From: UBA1479 sp040216635
Lineage (GTDB): Bacteria; Pseudomonadota; Alphaproteobacteria; Rhodospirillales; Casp-alpha2
Direction: 5' to 3'
Assembly: GCA_040216635.1 (NCBI GenBank)
Contig: JAVJOU010000030.1
Coordinates: forward strand, 138,159-202,158
Length of the DNA stretch: 64,000 nucleotides
Shown: one piece after another, positions 24,496 to 33,293 of the stretch
Numbering within the stretch: the first letter of the stretch is position 1
Layout: the number at the start of each line of letters is the position of its first letter
Translations under genes and position numbers: made by a program
The notes under the pieces: generated by a model
What the model was told of the DNA's origin: nothing
What the model saw: only the letters and a program-made list of their open reading frames with translations
The model's database searches: none

Positions 24496-26888
24496 CAGTC
24501 GTCACCGGCATCGTCATTGCGGGGCCGGCGGCGCGGGCCGCGCCAGCCGAGCGTCAACATGGCCAAGGCCGCGATCACGAACAGCACGCCAAGCCCCATA
24601 TAGGCCTGGGCCGGCGTCGCCCCCTGGGGCACAACGGGCAGGGGCGTGCCGCTCCCCGCCGCCAAATGCACGCGCATGCGGGGATCGTTGCGGTCGAAGG
24701 AAAGCGTCGCCGCCTGCCCCGGCGCTGCCGGGACGGCATCGGGCGTCATCGGCGTTAGGGGTGCCCTGGTCTTATTCAAATTCGGCACGGAGCCCGGCAC
24801 CGGGGATGCCGGCGCGCCTTCGATCGCATCGCGGTCCCATCCGGCGGACAGATTGGCCGGAACCGTGCCATCGGCCAAGGGCTCACCCGCCGGGCGGCCG
24901 GGGGCCCGGTCGACGGCGACAAGACTGGTGTATTTGCTGATCAAATTCAGGGACAGGGCCGTATCGACAATGTCCCGGCGGATTGCATCCCGTTCTTCTT
25001 CATCCCGGGCACGCCGCATGTTGCCCATGAGCTGGCGGATTTTTTCCCGCCCCCACAAGGCCGCCACGCCCGGTGCCGGTGCACCCCCGGTGATCGTCAC
25101 GGTCTGTTCCCAGAACCGCCCGCCCAGGCGGCCGGACACGGCGACTTCGGGACCGGCGCCATTGATCTTCATCAAGGCGATCAGCGGTTCGCCCGCATAA
25201 AGGTCCGGCAGCGGACGGGGCCATACCTCGGCCGCCGGTGCGGCGGGCCTGCCGTTCTTGTCCCGCCAGGTCAGCGCGACATCGGTCAGCGCCGGGCGTT
25301 CCAGCTTCAGGAACAGTTCCGCCATGCGTTCGGCGACATCATCCGACGCGGGAATAAACGTGAAGGTGCCGCGCCCGGCCCGTGCCGCGCGGGTCATCAG
25401 AAAGCCGTTGGGCGCCGATCCGATCCCCACGGTGAACAGGCGGGCATCGCCGATGCGGCCGTTGATGATGGCCAGCAGGCGGTCTTCGTCACCGACCGCC
25501 CCGTCGGTGATCAGAACGATCTGTTTCAACCGCCGCGCCCCTTCCCCGGCCGGGTCCTGAACCGGACGGTGAATGCCTTCAAGCGCCGCCGTCACGGCAT
25601 TGACGATTTCGGTCCCGCCTTCGGCCTGAAGCCCCCGGACATAGGTCTTGGCGCGCGCGATCATGTCCGCTTCGGCATGGACGGGCTCGGGCGTCATGTC
25701 GGAAAACCCGCCGGCGAACCGCATGACGCGGAACCGGTCATTCAGGGTCAGACGGTCCAGCGCCATGACAAGTGCCTTTTTGGCCTGGGGCAGCGACGCT
25801 CCTTTCATGGAACCGGAGGTATCGATCACGAAGGTCACGTCCCGCGCGGGCTTGGGCAGGGTCATCCCCGCCCCGCCCGAGACCGGCGGCATGAGCATCA
25901 ACAGCCCATAGGTCTGATCACCGGCCTTTTCCCAGAAAAACCCCGCTTGGGGGGCCGTGCCCGCATCTGCCGGCGCCCAGCGCAGCACGAAATCGCGGTC
26001 AGCCGGCACCCCGTCGCCTTCCAAGGCAATCTGGGCATGGCCGCCATCCGGCCGTGTCACCCGGATATCGTGACTGGAACTTGCCAGTTTGCCGATCTTG
26101 AACCCGGCATCGATGCGGATATCCAGGGTGACGGGGTTTCCCTTGCCTTGTTCGGCAGACCGCAGGGGCGGCGTGATCTTGGACGCATCCGGCACCAGGT
26201 CCGTATCCCGTGCCCAGCCGTTCCCGCCCGCGAAGTTCACGGGATGAGCGCGCCCGGGGATATAGCGCGGGCCGATGACCAACGGCAGGCGCAGGGTGAA
26301 TTGCCCGTCGCGGAAGGCAAGGCGTTCCTGAAATTCAATGGCGACGGTCGCCGTTTCGCCGGGACCCAGATTGGCGACCGAGGTCGTGAAAATATTGGGC
26401 CGTTGCTGTTCGACCAAAGACGCCCGGCGCCCGGCACTTTTGGCCGCCGTGTAGATCCGCCGCGCCTGGGCACGTTCCTTGATCACACCGTCGGTCACCC
26501 GCCCGCCCACGGTCATTCGCAGTCGGTCGACCGCGCCGTCGGGCGGCAGGGGATAGGTATAGATCGCTTCGGTCCATTTGGCCGTGGGATTGCGGAAATG
26601 ATGGGTCACGGCATAGCGCGCGATCAGGCCCGAAACCCGCACCGTGATCTCCGTGCCCAGAACGGGCACCGCACGCACGCGGCCGCCGGGCATATCGCCG
26701 TCGTCGCTGTCCGCCGGCAGGAACAGCCCGCCCAGATCCATGGCCGCGGCGGGCACGACCGCCGGTTTGGACAGGCCTGTATCGGCCCGCGCCGACGCGG
26801 CGGCGACCGCCGTGATCAGGACCAACGTCAGGCCAAGCGCCAGGGGAAAGGACCACCAGCGGCGGCCAATGAAATTGACGATGGGCAT
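24495..26888 (-). CDS. Sortase target protein with VIT and VWA domains
   Basis: A 797-residue secreted protein encoded directly ahead of the sortase. From residue 1: a Sec signal peptide (hydrophobic core WWSFPLALGLTLVLITAV, cut near SARA), a VIT domain (about 50-190, VSGLIARYAVTHHFRNPT) and a VWA domain (about 335-510) with an intact metal site in FVIDTSGSMKGAS. It ends in a linker, a membrane helix (GLGVLFVIAALAMLTLGW) and a basic-acidic tail (RRRPRND). The segment before the helix reads TPLPVVPQGATPAQAY, not a clean LPxTG. I prefer ATG 26888 because it gives a standard signal peptide and has GGGAGG upstream; the frame is open to 26948. This architecture matches the marine sortase target family. 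Confidence 0.88.
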   Translation of the reverse strand: MPIVNFIGRRWWSFPLALGLTLVLITAVAAASARADTGLSKPAVVPAAAMDLGGLFLPADSDDGDMPGGRVRAVPVLGTEITVRVSGLIARYAVTHHFRNPTAKWTEAIYTYPLPPDGAVDRLRMTVGGRVTDGVIKERAQARRIYTAAKSAGRRASLVEQQRPNIFTTSVANLGPGETATVAIEFQERLAFRDGQFTLRLPLVIGPRYIPGRAHPVNFAGGNGWARDTDLVPDASKITPPLRSAEQGKGNPVTLDIRIDAGFKIGKLASSSHDIRVTRPDGGHAQIALEGDGVPADRDFVLRWAPADAGTAPQAGFFWEKAGDQTYGLLMLMPPVSGGAGMTLPKPARDVTFVIDTSGSMKGASLPQAKKALVMALDRLTLNDRFRVMRFAGGFSDMTPEPVHAEADMIARAKTYVRGLQAEGGTEIVNAVTAALEGIHRPVQDPAGEGARRLKQIVLITDGAVGDEDRLLAIINGRIGDARLFTVGIGSAPNGFLMTRAARAGRGTFTFIPASDDVAERMAELFLKLERPALTDVALTWRDKNGRPAAPAAEVWPRPLPDLYAGEPLIALMKINGAGPEVAVSGRLGGRFWEQTVTITGGAPAPGVAALWGREKIRQLMGNMRRARDEEERDAIRRDIVDTALSLNLISKYTSLVAVDRAPGRPAGEPLADGTVPANLSAGWDRDAIEGAPASPVPGSVPNLNKTRAPLTPMTPDAVPAAPGQAATLSFDRNDPRMRVHLAAGSGTPLPVVPQGATPAQAYMGLGVLFVIAALAMLTLGWRGPRRRPRNDDAGDD

Positions 26889-27131
26889 ATGCTTGCGGAT
26901 CCTCCCGGTGGCGATCCGCCGCCCCGATGGGGAGCGGCGATGGATCACAGTAAAGTTCGGGACTGGGGCCGGTCTGGGGTTCGGGAAAGGTCATTTCTGG
27001 GCAATGCAGCCGCCTTTTCGCCACAGTTCACGCCGCACCGGCGGTTCTGTCCGCGAAGACTTCAACCCATCGATAAAAGGTTCTAGGTTACGGCGCGCTT
27101 TGACGGCATCGCTTGTAAGGAGACCTCCCCC
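26889..27131. other. Divergent intergenic region, sortase operon / metY
   Basis: 243 bases between the divergent sortase-target and metY genes. I looked for SAM-II-like riboswitch features ahead of metY and found no convincing pseudoknot core. An AAGGAGA at 27117-27123 is the metY ribosome binding site. No other feature can be supported. Confidence 0.4.
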
Positions 27132-28418
27132 ATGCATAAAAGCACCATCTGCCTGCACCACGGATACCGCGCCGACCCCGCGACCAATTCGGTCGCCGTG
27201 CCGCTGTACCAGACCACGTCCTATCAGTTCGACGACACGGCCCATGCGGCGCGCCTGTTCGGGCTGGAGGAACTGGGGAATATCTATACCCGGATCATGA
27301 ATCCGACCTGCGATGTCCTGGAACAGCGCATGGCCGCATTGGAAGGCGGCGTGGCGGCGCTGGCGGTGTCGTCGGGACAGGCCGCATCGGCCATGGCCGT
27401 GCAGAACATCGCCCAGGCCGGCGACAACGTGGTCGTGTCCACCGATATCTACGGCGGCACTTGGAACCTGTTCAGCAACACCATGAAAACCATGGGGATC
27501 GAGGCCCGTTTCGTCGATCCGTCCGACCCGGAAAATTTCCGCAAGGCAACCGACGACAAGACCCGCGCCTATTACGGCGAGACCCTGGCCAATCCCAAGC
27601 TCAAGATTTTCCCGATCGAAGCCGTTGCCGCTATCGGCCGCGAACTGGGCGTGCCGCTGATCATGGATAATACGGCGGCCCCCACCCTGTGCCAGCCGTT
27701 CGACCACGGCGCGGCCATCATCGTTTATTCCCTGACCAAATATGTCGGCGGGCACGGCACGTCGATCGGCGGGATGATCATCGACGGCGGCAATTTCGAT
27801 TGGGACAAGCACGCCGCGCGCTTCCCCATGCTGACCCAGCCGGACGCCAGCTATCACGGTGCCGTCTGGACGGAAGCCGCCAAGGGCTTAGGAGCCCCCA
27901 TCGCCTATATCCTGAAGGCCCGGACGACCATGCTGCGCGACATGGGACAGGCGCTCAGCCCGTTCAACGCCTGGACCTTCATTCAGGGGTTGGAAACCCT
28001 GCCGCTGCGCATGCGCGAGCATTGCCGCAACGCCGATGCCGTCGCCCGCCATCTTGATGCCCATCCGGCGGTAACCAAGGTGATCTTTCCCGGCCTGGAA
28101 AAAGACGCGGACGCCAAAGCCCGCAATGAACAGCACATGGCCGGCGGTTGGGGCGGACTGGTCGGATTCGAGTTGGCGGGCGGGGCCGAACAGGGCGCCA
28201 AGTTCATCGATGCGCTGAAGCTGCTGTACCATGTCGCCAATATCGGCGATGCCCGATCACTCGCCATTCACCCGTGGTCGACCACCCACCAGCAACTGAG
28301 CGACGAAGATAAGATCGCCGCCGGCGTGACCGAAGGCTATGTGCGCCTTTCCATCGGGATCGAACATATCGACGATATCCTCGCCGATCTGGATCAGGCG
28401 CTTACCGCCGCCGGATGA
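27132..28418 (+). CDS. metY: O-acetylhomoserine sulfhydrylase
   Basis: PLP enzyme making homocysteine from O-acetylhomoserine and sulfide, the direct sulfhydrylation route to methionine. 428 residues, the long form typical of MetY rather than the 380-400 residues of MetB/MetC. Conserved blocks are VAVPLYQTTSYQFDD, YTRIMNPTCDVLEQRMAALEGG and the PLP-lysine block SLTKYVGGHGTSIGG, with HPWSTTHQQL near the C-terminus. The AAGGAGA ribosome binding site is eight bases upstream. A strong hairpin without a T-run follows the stop codon. Confidence 0.94.
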   Translation: MHKSTICLHHGYRADPATNSVAVPLYQTTSYQFDDTAHAARLFGLEELGNIYTRIMNPTCDVLEQRMAALEGGVAALAVSSGQAASAMAVQNIAQAGDNVVVSTDIYGGTWNLFSNTMKTMGIEARFVDPSDPENFRKATDDKTRAYYGETLANPKLKIFPIEAVAAIGRELGVPLIMDNTAAPTLCQPFDHGAAIIVYSLTKYVGGHGTSIGGMIIDGGNFDWDKHAARFPMLTQPDASYHGAVWTEAAKGLGAPIAYILKARTTMLRDMGQALSPFNAWTFIQGLETLPLRMREHCRNADAVARHLDAHPAVTKVIFPGLEKDADAKARNEQHMAGGWGGLVGFELAGGAEQGAKFIDALKLLYHVANIGDARSLAIHPWSTTHQQLSDEDKIAAGVTEGYVRLSIGIEHIDDILADLDQALTAAG

Positions 28419-28454
28419 CGCCGTCCCGGCATATTTTGATCCACCCAAAAGACG

Positions 28455-28484
28455 CGCCCGCTTGCCAGTTTGCGGCAGCGGGCG
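28455..28484 (+). repeat. Hairpin between metY and the aminotransferase
   Basis: CGCCCGC (28455-28461) plus TGCC (28463-28466) pair with GGCA (28474-28477) plus GCGGGCG (28478-28484) around a seven-base loop, with one bulged T. There is no T-run, so this is an mRNA 3'-end stem or weak terminator rather than a standard intrinsic terminator. Confidence 0.4.
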
Positions 28485-28567
28485 TAGTCTCCGGGCGCTC
28501 GGAATTTCCTTTTCCGGGCACAACTGACAGACCCGCCTGATCGACTTCAAGAGACAAGGACCACACC

Positions 28568-29770
28568 ATGCCTTTCCTCGCCGACCGCCTTGCCGCCATC
28601 AAACCGTCCCCCACCATCGCCGTCACCCAGAAGGCCAACGATCTGAAAGCCCAAGGCAAAGACGTGATCGGATTGGGTGCGGGCGAACCCGATTTCGACA
28701 CCCCCGCCCATATCATCGAGGCGGCGAAGAAGGCGTTGGACGCCGGCATGACGCGCTATACCTCGGTCAACGGCATCCCCGAACTGCAGGACGCCATCAT
28801 CGCCAAGTTCAAACGCGACAGCGGCCTGGACTACGCGCGCGACCAGATCCACGTCAGCTGCGGCGGCAAACCGGTGATCTTCAACGCCTTCATGGCGACC
28901 ATCAATCCGGGTGACGAAGTGATCGTCCCGGCCCCTTATTGGGTGTCCTATGCGGACATCCCCCTGATGTTCGGCGCCGAAGTGAAGATCGTGCAATGCG
29001 GCGAAGACAACAGCTTCAAGATGACACCGGAACAATTGGACGCCGCGATCACGCCCAAGACCAAGTGGCTGGTGTTCAATTCGCCGTCGAACCCGACCGG
29101 CGGCGCCTATACCCGCGACGAGATCAAGGCCTTGGCAGACGTTTTGCTGCAGCATCCGCATGTCTGGATTTTTTCCGACGACATCTATGAAAAGCTGGTC
29201 TACGACGGCTTCGAATTCACGACCATGGCCCAGGTGGAGCCGCGCCTGTACGACCGCACCGTGACCATGAACGGCATGTCCAAGGCCTTCTGCATGACCG
29301 GCTGGCGTGTCGGCTATTGCGGTGCGCCCAAAGACCTGGTCAAGGCCATGACCATGATCCAGTCCCAGGGCATCACCCATACGGCCGCCGTGTCGCAGGC
29401 CGCCGCCGTGGCCGCCCTGAACGGCCCGCAGGATTTCATCGAACAGAATAATGCCGTGTTCAAGGAACGCCGCGATCTGGTCGTCAGCATGCTGAACCAG
29501 GCCAACGGCCTGTCCTGCGCCACGCCGGAAGGGGCGTTCTACGTCTACCCGTCCTGCGCGGGCACCATCGGCAAAAAGACCCCGTCGGGCCAGGTCATCA
29601 AGAACGACGAGGATTTCGTGACCTACGTCCTGGAATCGGAAGGCGTGGCCGCCGTACACGGCGCCGCGTTCGGGCTGGAGCCTCATTTCCGCATTTCCTA
29701 CGCCACCGCGACGGATGTGCTGGAAGACGCCTGCCAACGGATTCAGCGAGCCTGCGCCAACCTGAGCTGA
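28568..29770 (+). CDS. aspB: Aspartate aminotransferase (class I PLP)
   Basis: A 400-residue class I/II aminotransferase of the short (Ib-type) aspartate/prephenate aminotransferase group common in alphaproteobacteria. The PLP lysine is in NGMSKAFCMTGWRVGY. The substrate-binding arginine near the C-terminus is in EPHFRISYATA. The N-terminus ADRLAAIKPSPTIAVTQKA and GLGAGEPDFDTP are family typical. It transfers the aspartate amino group to 2-oxoglutarate, and some members also act on prephenate. It follows metY by 150 bases on the same strand. Confidence 0.92.
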   Translation: MPFLADRLAAIKPSPTIAVTQKANDLKAQGKDVIGLGAGEPDFDTPAHIIEAAKKALDAGMTRYTSVNGIPELQDAIIAKFKRDSGLDYARDQIHVSCGGKPVIFNAFMATINPGDEVIVPAPYWVSYADIPLMFGAEVKIVQCGEDNSFKMTPEQLDAAITPKTKWLVFNSPSNPTGGAYTRDEIKALADVLLQHPHVWIFSDDIYEKLVYDGFEFTTMAQVEPRLYDRTVTMNGMSKAFCMTGWRVGYCGAPKDLVKAMTMIQSQGITHTAAVSQAAAVAALNGPQDFIEQNNAVFKERRDLVVSMLNQANGLSCATPEGAFYVYPSCAGTIGKKTPSGQVIKNDEDFVTYVLESEGVAAVHGAAFGLEPHFRISYATATDVLEDACQRIQRACANLS

Positions 29771-29833
29771 CCGCGGAAGAATAACCTTGCCGCAGGAATT
29801 GCTTTTCCGTACCGGTTCCCGTTTCATTCAGGC

Positions 29834-31375
29834 ATGACCGACGCAGATCAGTTACTTACCCAAGCCATCACGGCCTTGCGGGAAACCCGGATTGATGACG
29901 CGGCCGACGCGCTCGATGCGGTATTGGCCCTCATCCCGGGACATTCCCAGGCCAATGCATTTCGCGGCACGATCCATCTGTCGCAGGGAAACGCGGTTGC
30001 TGCTCTGCCGTATTTTCGGCTGGCTGCCGAAGCTCATACAGCCGACCCCGGGTTCAATCAGAATTACGCCATCGCCCTGTTGGCAGGCGGCGATGCCGCC
30101 GCCGCAGAAGAGACCGCCCGCCGGGCGCTTACCAATGCACCCGGCAACCCCGTCGTCCTGCTGACTCTTGCGCGCAGCTTACGGGCCCAAGGGCACGAAC
30201 GCGAAGCCCTGGATCTTCTGCATCAAGTTTCCACAACACAACCGAGCCTCGCAGTCTGCAACGAGGAAGGATTGTGCCTGATGGAACTCAACCGCCCCAA
30301 AGAGGCCGAAGCGGCCTTTACCAGAGCGGCGGAATTCGACGAAACCGCCTATGAACCCTGGCACAATATGGGAAATGCGGCCCTCGACCAACATCGGCCG
30401 GACGATGCCATCGCGGCATTTGACCGCGCCATCCAGCGTGCACCGGACCATGCCCCATCGCATGTGCATCGCGCACAGGCATTGTTGTTATCCGGCCGCT
30501 ATTCCGAAGGTTGGGAGTCTTACGAATGGCGTTGGAAACTACCGAACCGCCTGACCTTGCGGGACGACCTATCCACCCCCCTGTGGGACGGCCGACCCTT
30601 CACAGGAAAACGCCTTCTGATCTATGCGGAACAGGGATTCGGCGACACGCTTCAGTTCGCACGGTTCCTGCCCCTGGCGCAGGCACGGGGCGGCACGGTC
30701 ATCGTCGATGTGCCGGCCGCCCTTTACCGGTTGTTCGCATCACAAAATGCCGGATACGAAGTGTCCCGACAGGACGAAAAAGTTCCCGCCCACGATTTGC
30801 GGCTCCCCATGATGAGCCTGCCCCGGGCCCTTGATATGACATTGGACAATCTGCTGGCACCGCAATCTTGCCTGTCGGTGGCAGAAGGGGACGGCAAATG
30901 GCTCAAACGCCTTGCCGATGCACCCGGCCTGAAGGTCGGTTTAGCTTGGCGCGCATTCGCCGAACGCCGCGGCAGCGCGTTCCGGACCGTTCCCCTGACA
31001 GCCCTTGCACAATTGTTCGACATCACAGGCGTCTCCTGGTTCAGCCTGCAGAAGGAAACCTCAAGGGACGATCCACCAGCCCCGGCGAACCTGCGCGACA
31101 TGTCCGAACACCTGACCGACTTTTGGGAGACGGCGGCGTTTATCCGGCAATTGGATCTGGTGATCACGGTCGATACGGCGGTCGCCCATCTGGCCGGTGC
31201 CCTCGGCCGGCCAGTATGGATCATGTTGCCCTACGGCAATGATTGGCGATGGTTGACGGCACGGTCCGACAGTCCCTGGTATCCGACTGCAAGGCTCTAC
31301 AGACAAAACATCGAACGGACTTGGAATTCGGTGGTCGAAGCCGTGGCGCGTGACTTGGCAGACGCACTTTCATGA
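29834..31375 (+). CDS. TPR protein with C-terminal GT9-like domain (copy 1)
   Basis: A 513-residue protein in two halves. Residues about 1-215 are tetratricopeptide repeats (for example AYEPWHNMGNAALDQHRPDDAIAAFDRAIQ split across two helices). Residues about 255-510 look like a heptosyltransferase-type (GT9-like) fold, with LLIYAEQGFGDTLQFARFLP and VDTAVAHLAGALGRPVWIM as the two nucleotide-sugar-side blocks. No signal peptide. The EQGFGDTLQ loop keeps the GD pair expected of GT9 relatives. It is the first gene of a run in which each start overlaps the previous stop. A homologue of the same design lies at 53996-55453. The acceptor is unknown; TPR-GT proteins elsewhere glycosylate surface proteins such as flagellins. 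Confidence 0.8.
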   Translation: MTDADQLLTQAITALRETRIDDAADALDAVLALIPGHSQANAFRGTIHLSQGNAVAALPYFRLAAEAHTADPGFNQNYAIALLAGGDAAAAEETARRALTNAPGNPVVLLTLARSLRAQGHEREALDLLHQVSTTQPSLAVCNEEGLCLMELNRPKEAEAAFTRAAEFDETAYEPWHNMGNAALDQHRPDDAIAAFDRAIQRAPDHAPSHVHRAQALLLSGRYSEGWESYEWRWKLPNRLTLRDDLSTPLWDGRPFTGKRLLIYAEQGFGDTLQFARFLPLAQARGGTVIVDVPAALYRLFASQNAGYEVSRQDEKVPAHDLRLPMMSLPRALDMTLDNLLAPQSCLSVAEGDGKWLKRLADAPGLKVGLAWRAFAERRGSAFRTVPLTALAQLFDITGVSWFSLQKETSRDDPPAPANLRDMSEHLTDFWETAAFIRQLDLVITVDTAVAHLAGALGRPVWIMLPYGNDWRWLTARSDSPWYPTARLYRQNIERTWNSVVEAVARDLADALS

Positions 31376-32217
31376 TCAACTCAAGGAAAATAGCTTCAAC
31401 CGTCCTGGCCGGCGGCCTTCTTGCCGTGGCCGTCGCCGGGGCTGCCCATGCCGGATTGGCAGAGGCCCAATCCGCCTATAACAGCGGGGATTTCCAAAAC
31501 GCCTTCAAGGAATTGAAACCCGCGGCCGAAGCCGGCAATGCAGAGGCCCAGGCACTGATTGCCGGACTGTATGCGCGCGGTCAGGGAGTGGATGCCAACC
31601 TGGACAAAGCCGCCGCCTGGTACGCCCGGGCCGCCGACCAGGGGCATCTTCACGCCACCACCATGCTGGGATGGTTCTACATGCGCGGCATGGGGGTCGA
31701 ACAGGACGCGGTCAAGGGCTATCGGTTGTTGTCGCGAGCGGCCGCCCGTGGCCAGCCACGGGCCCAGGAAATGCGCAAAGCCGTGACGGAAAAAGCACTT
31801 TTGGGACTGGACGACCTTGTCCTGGTGGAATCCCAAAAACAATCGATCGATCAGGCAGAGGCCTATTACCGGGTCGGGCGCAGTTTCGCCCTGGGCCATG
31901 GCGTGCCGCGTCTGCCCGAGGTCGCGGCCGAAGCCTTCCGGCGAGCGGCGGACCGCCATCACCCTGCTGGGAAATACGAATTCGCCCGAAGGCTGGATGC
32001 CGGTGACGGCGTCGATGAAGACCCCAAGGCTGCATTCAAATGGTTCCAAAAAGCCGCCGATCAGGGGCATGCGGATGCGCTCGCCATGGTCGGGCGCGCA
32101 TATTTATTCGGACGCGGGACGACGGCAAGCCGGGCACAAGCCATGGTCGCAATCACCCGCGCGAAAGCTTTGGGATCAGAAATCGCACAAGACGTATTGG
32201 AAGGGATGGGAAATTGA
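31372..32217 (+). CDS. Secreted Sel1-repeat protein
   Basis: A 281-residue protein with a Sec signal peptide (core TVLAGGLLAVAVAGAAHA) followed by about six Sel1-like helical repeats, for example AEAQALIAGLYARGQGVDAN, AAAWYARAADQGHLHATTML and AAFKWFQKAADQGHADALAM. Such repeats form a superhelical scaffold for protein-protein contacts in the periplasm. The ATG overlaps the upstream TPR/GT9-like gene by four bases (ATGA), and its stop overlaps the next gene, so all three are probably translated together. A specific function cannot be assigned. Confidence 0.85.
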   Translation: MINSRKIASTVLAGGLLAVAVAGAAHAGLAEAQSAYNSGDFQNAFKELKPAAEAGNAEAQALIAGLYARGQGVDANLDKAAAWYARAADQGHLHATTMLGWFYMRGMGVEQDAVKGYRLLSRAAARGQPRAQEMRKAVTEKALLGLDDLVLVESQKQSIDQAEAYYRVGRSFALGHGVPRLPEVAAEAFRRAADRHHPAGKYEFARRLDAGDGVDEDPKAAFKWFQKAADQGHADALAMVGRAYLFGRGTTASRAQAMVAITRAKALGSEIAQDVLEGMGN

Positions 32218-33293
32218 CATCACGCATTACCGGCATCGCCGCAGAATTGCTGCGCTTCCCTTTGGACAAACCTGTCGGCGGATCGGGGGTCGCGCAAATC
32301 GATGTGATCGCGGTCGATTTGACCGATAGCGACGGTGCGGCGGGCACGGGCTTCAGTTACTGCCTGGGCGGCGGATCAAACGTGGTCCTTGCCGCAGCCC
32401 GTGACCTTTTGCAAAATTTTGTCAGCGATCAACCCACAAACGCTCCCGAACGGTTGTGGCACCGCATGGACCAAAGCCTTAACCGCGTCGGCCGGGGCGC
32501 GCATTACCTTGCCATGGCCGCCATTGATGTCGCGGCCTGGGATCTTCATGCGAAACGCCGGGGCGAACCCTTGGGCGTCGCCATGGGCGGCGGCCCCCGG
32601 ACCGTCCCCGTGTACGGGTCCGGAGGATACCGGCCCAATTTCAGCCCGGAACAGGCCCGAGATCAGGCTCTTGCGCATGTCGAACAGGGCTTTCCCGCCA
32701 TCAAACCACGCTTGGCAGGGGACGCGTCGGATGCCGCACGACTGTCCGCTGTGCGTGACGCCGTCCCGGACTCGGTCGATATCATGACCGATGCCAACGA
32801 AAAGTGCGATCTGGCATCCGCGCTCCGGCTTGCCTCAATCTGTGCGGACCACGGTTGCCTATGGCTGGAAGAACCGCTTCCTTCGCGTGACATCGATGCA
32901 TTCAAGCGTCTAGCCGCCACGGGCAAAACGGCGATTGCCGCGGGGGAACATCTTCAAGGGATCGCCGAATTCCAATCCTATGTTTCCGGCGCAGGCCTGC
33001 ACATCGTTCAGCCCGATCTGGCGATGGCCGGCGGATTGACTCCCAGTCTTGCCGCGGCCCGGCTGGCGGAAAACCACGGGCTGTCCGTGGCTCCGCACTT
33101 TCTACCGGGTCTGTTCATCCATCTAGCCGCGGCACAGCCAAACGTTACCTGGCTGGAAGACTTTCCCCTGCTGGAACCTTTGTTCGACATCCCCGCCCAA
33201 GTCATCAACGGCGAGATCACCATGCCGGACGTCGCGGGTCACGGCATGGCCTGGGCGGATGGCGTTCGGAAATCGTTCCGAATATCGCCTTAA
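32214..33293 (+). CDS. Mandelate racemase/muconate lactonizing enzyme-family protein
   Basis: A 359-residue member of the enolase superfamily, in the subgroup that dehydrates or epimerises sugar acids. Metal ligands are read as Asp in DIMTDANEK, Glu in LWLEEPLP and Glu in IAAGEHLQG. The general-base His is in SVAPHFLPG and its partner Asp in VQPDLAMAGG. The usual KxK base motif is KPR (AIKPRLAG), so the second lysine is replaced by arginine. I start at TTG 32214, which overlaps the Sel1 stop (TTGA) and follows an AAGGGA; the frame is open further upstream but over the Sel1 gene. Substrate unknown. Confidence 0.82.
   Translation: MTSRITGIAAELLRFPLDKPVGGSGVAQIDVIAVDLTDSDGAAGTGFSYCLGGGSNVVLAAARDLLQNFVSDQPTNAPERLWHRMDQSLNRVGRGAHYLAMAAIDVAAWDLHAKRRGEPLGVAMGGGPRTVPVYGSGGYRPNFSPEQARDQALAHVEQGFPAIKPRLAGDASDAARLSAVRDAVPDSVDIMTDANEKCDLASALRLASICADHGCLWLEEPLPSRDIDAFKRLAATGKTAIAAGEHLQGIAEFQSYVSGAGLHIVQPDLAMAGGLTPSLAAARLAENHGLSVAPHFLPGLFIHLAAAQPNVTWLEDFPLLEPLFDIPAQVINGEITMPDVAGHGMAWADGVRKSFRISP

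Noticed and set aside
26889..27131. SAM-type riboswitch ahead of metY
   Set aside because: Considered because metY and metA are common riboswitch targets in alphaproteobacteria, but no pseudoknot core or conserved loop could be recognised.
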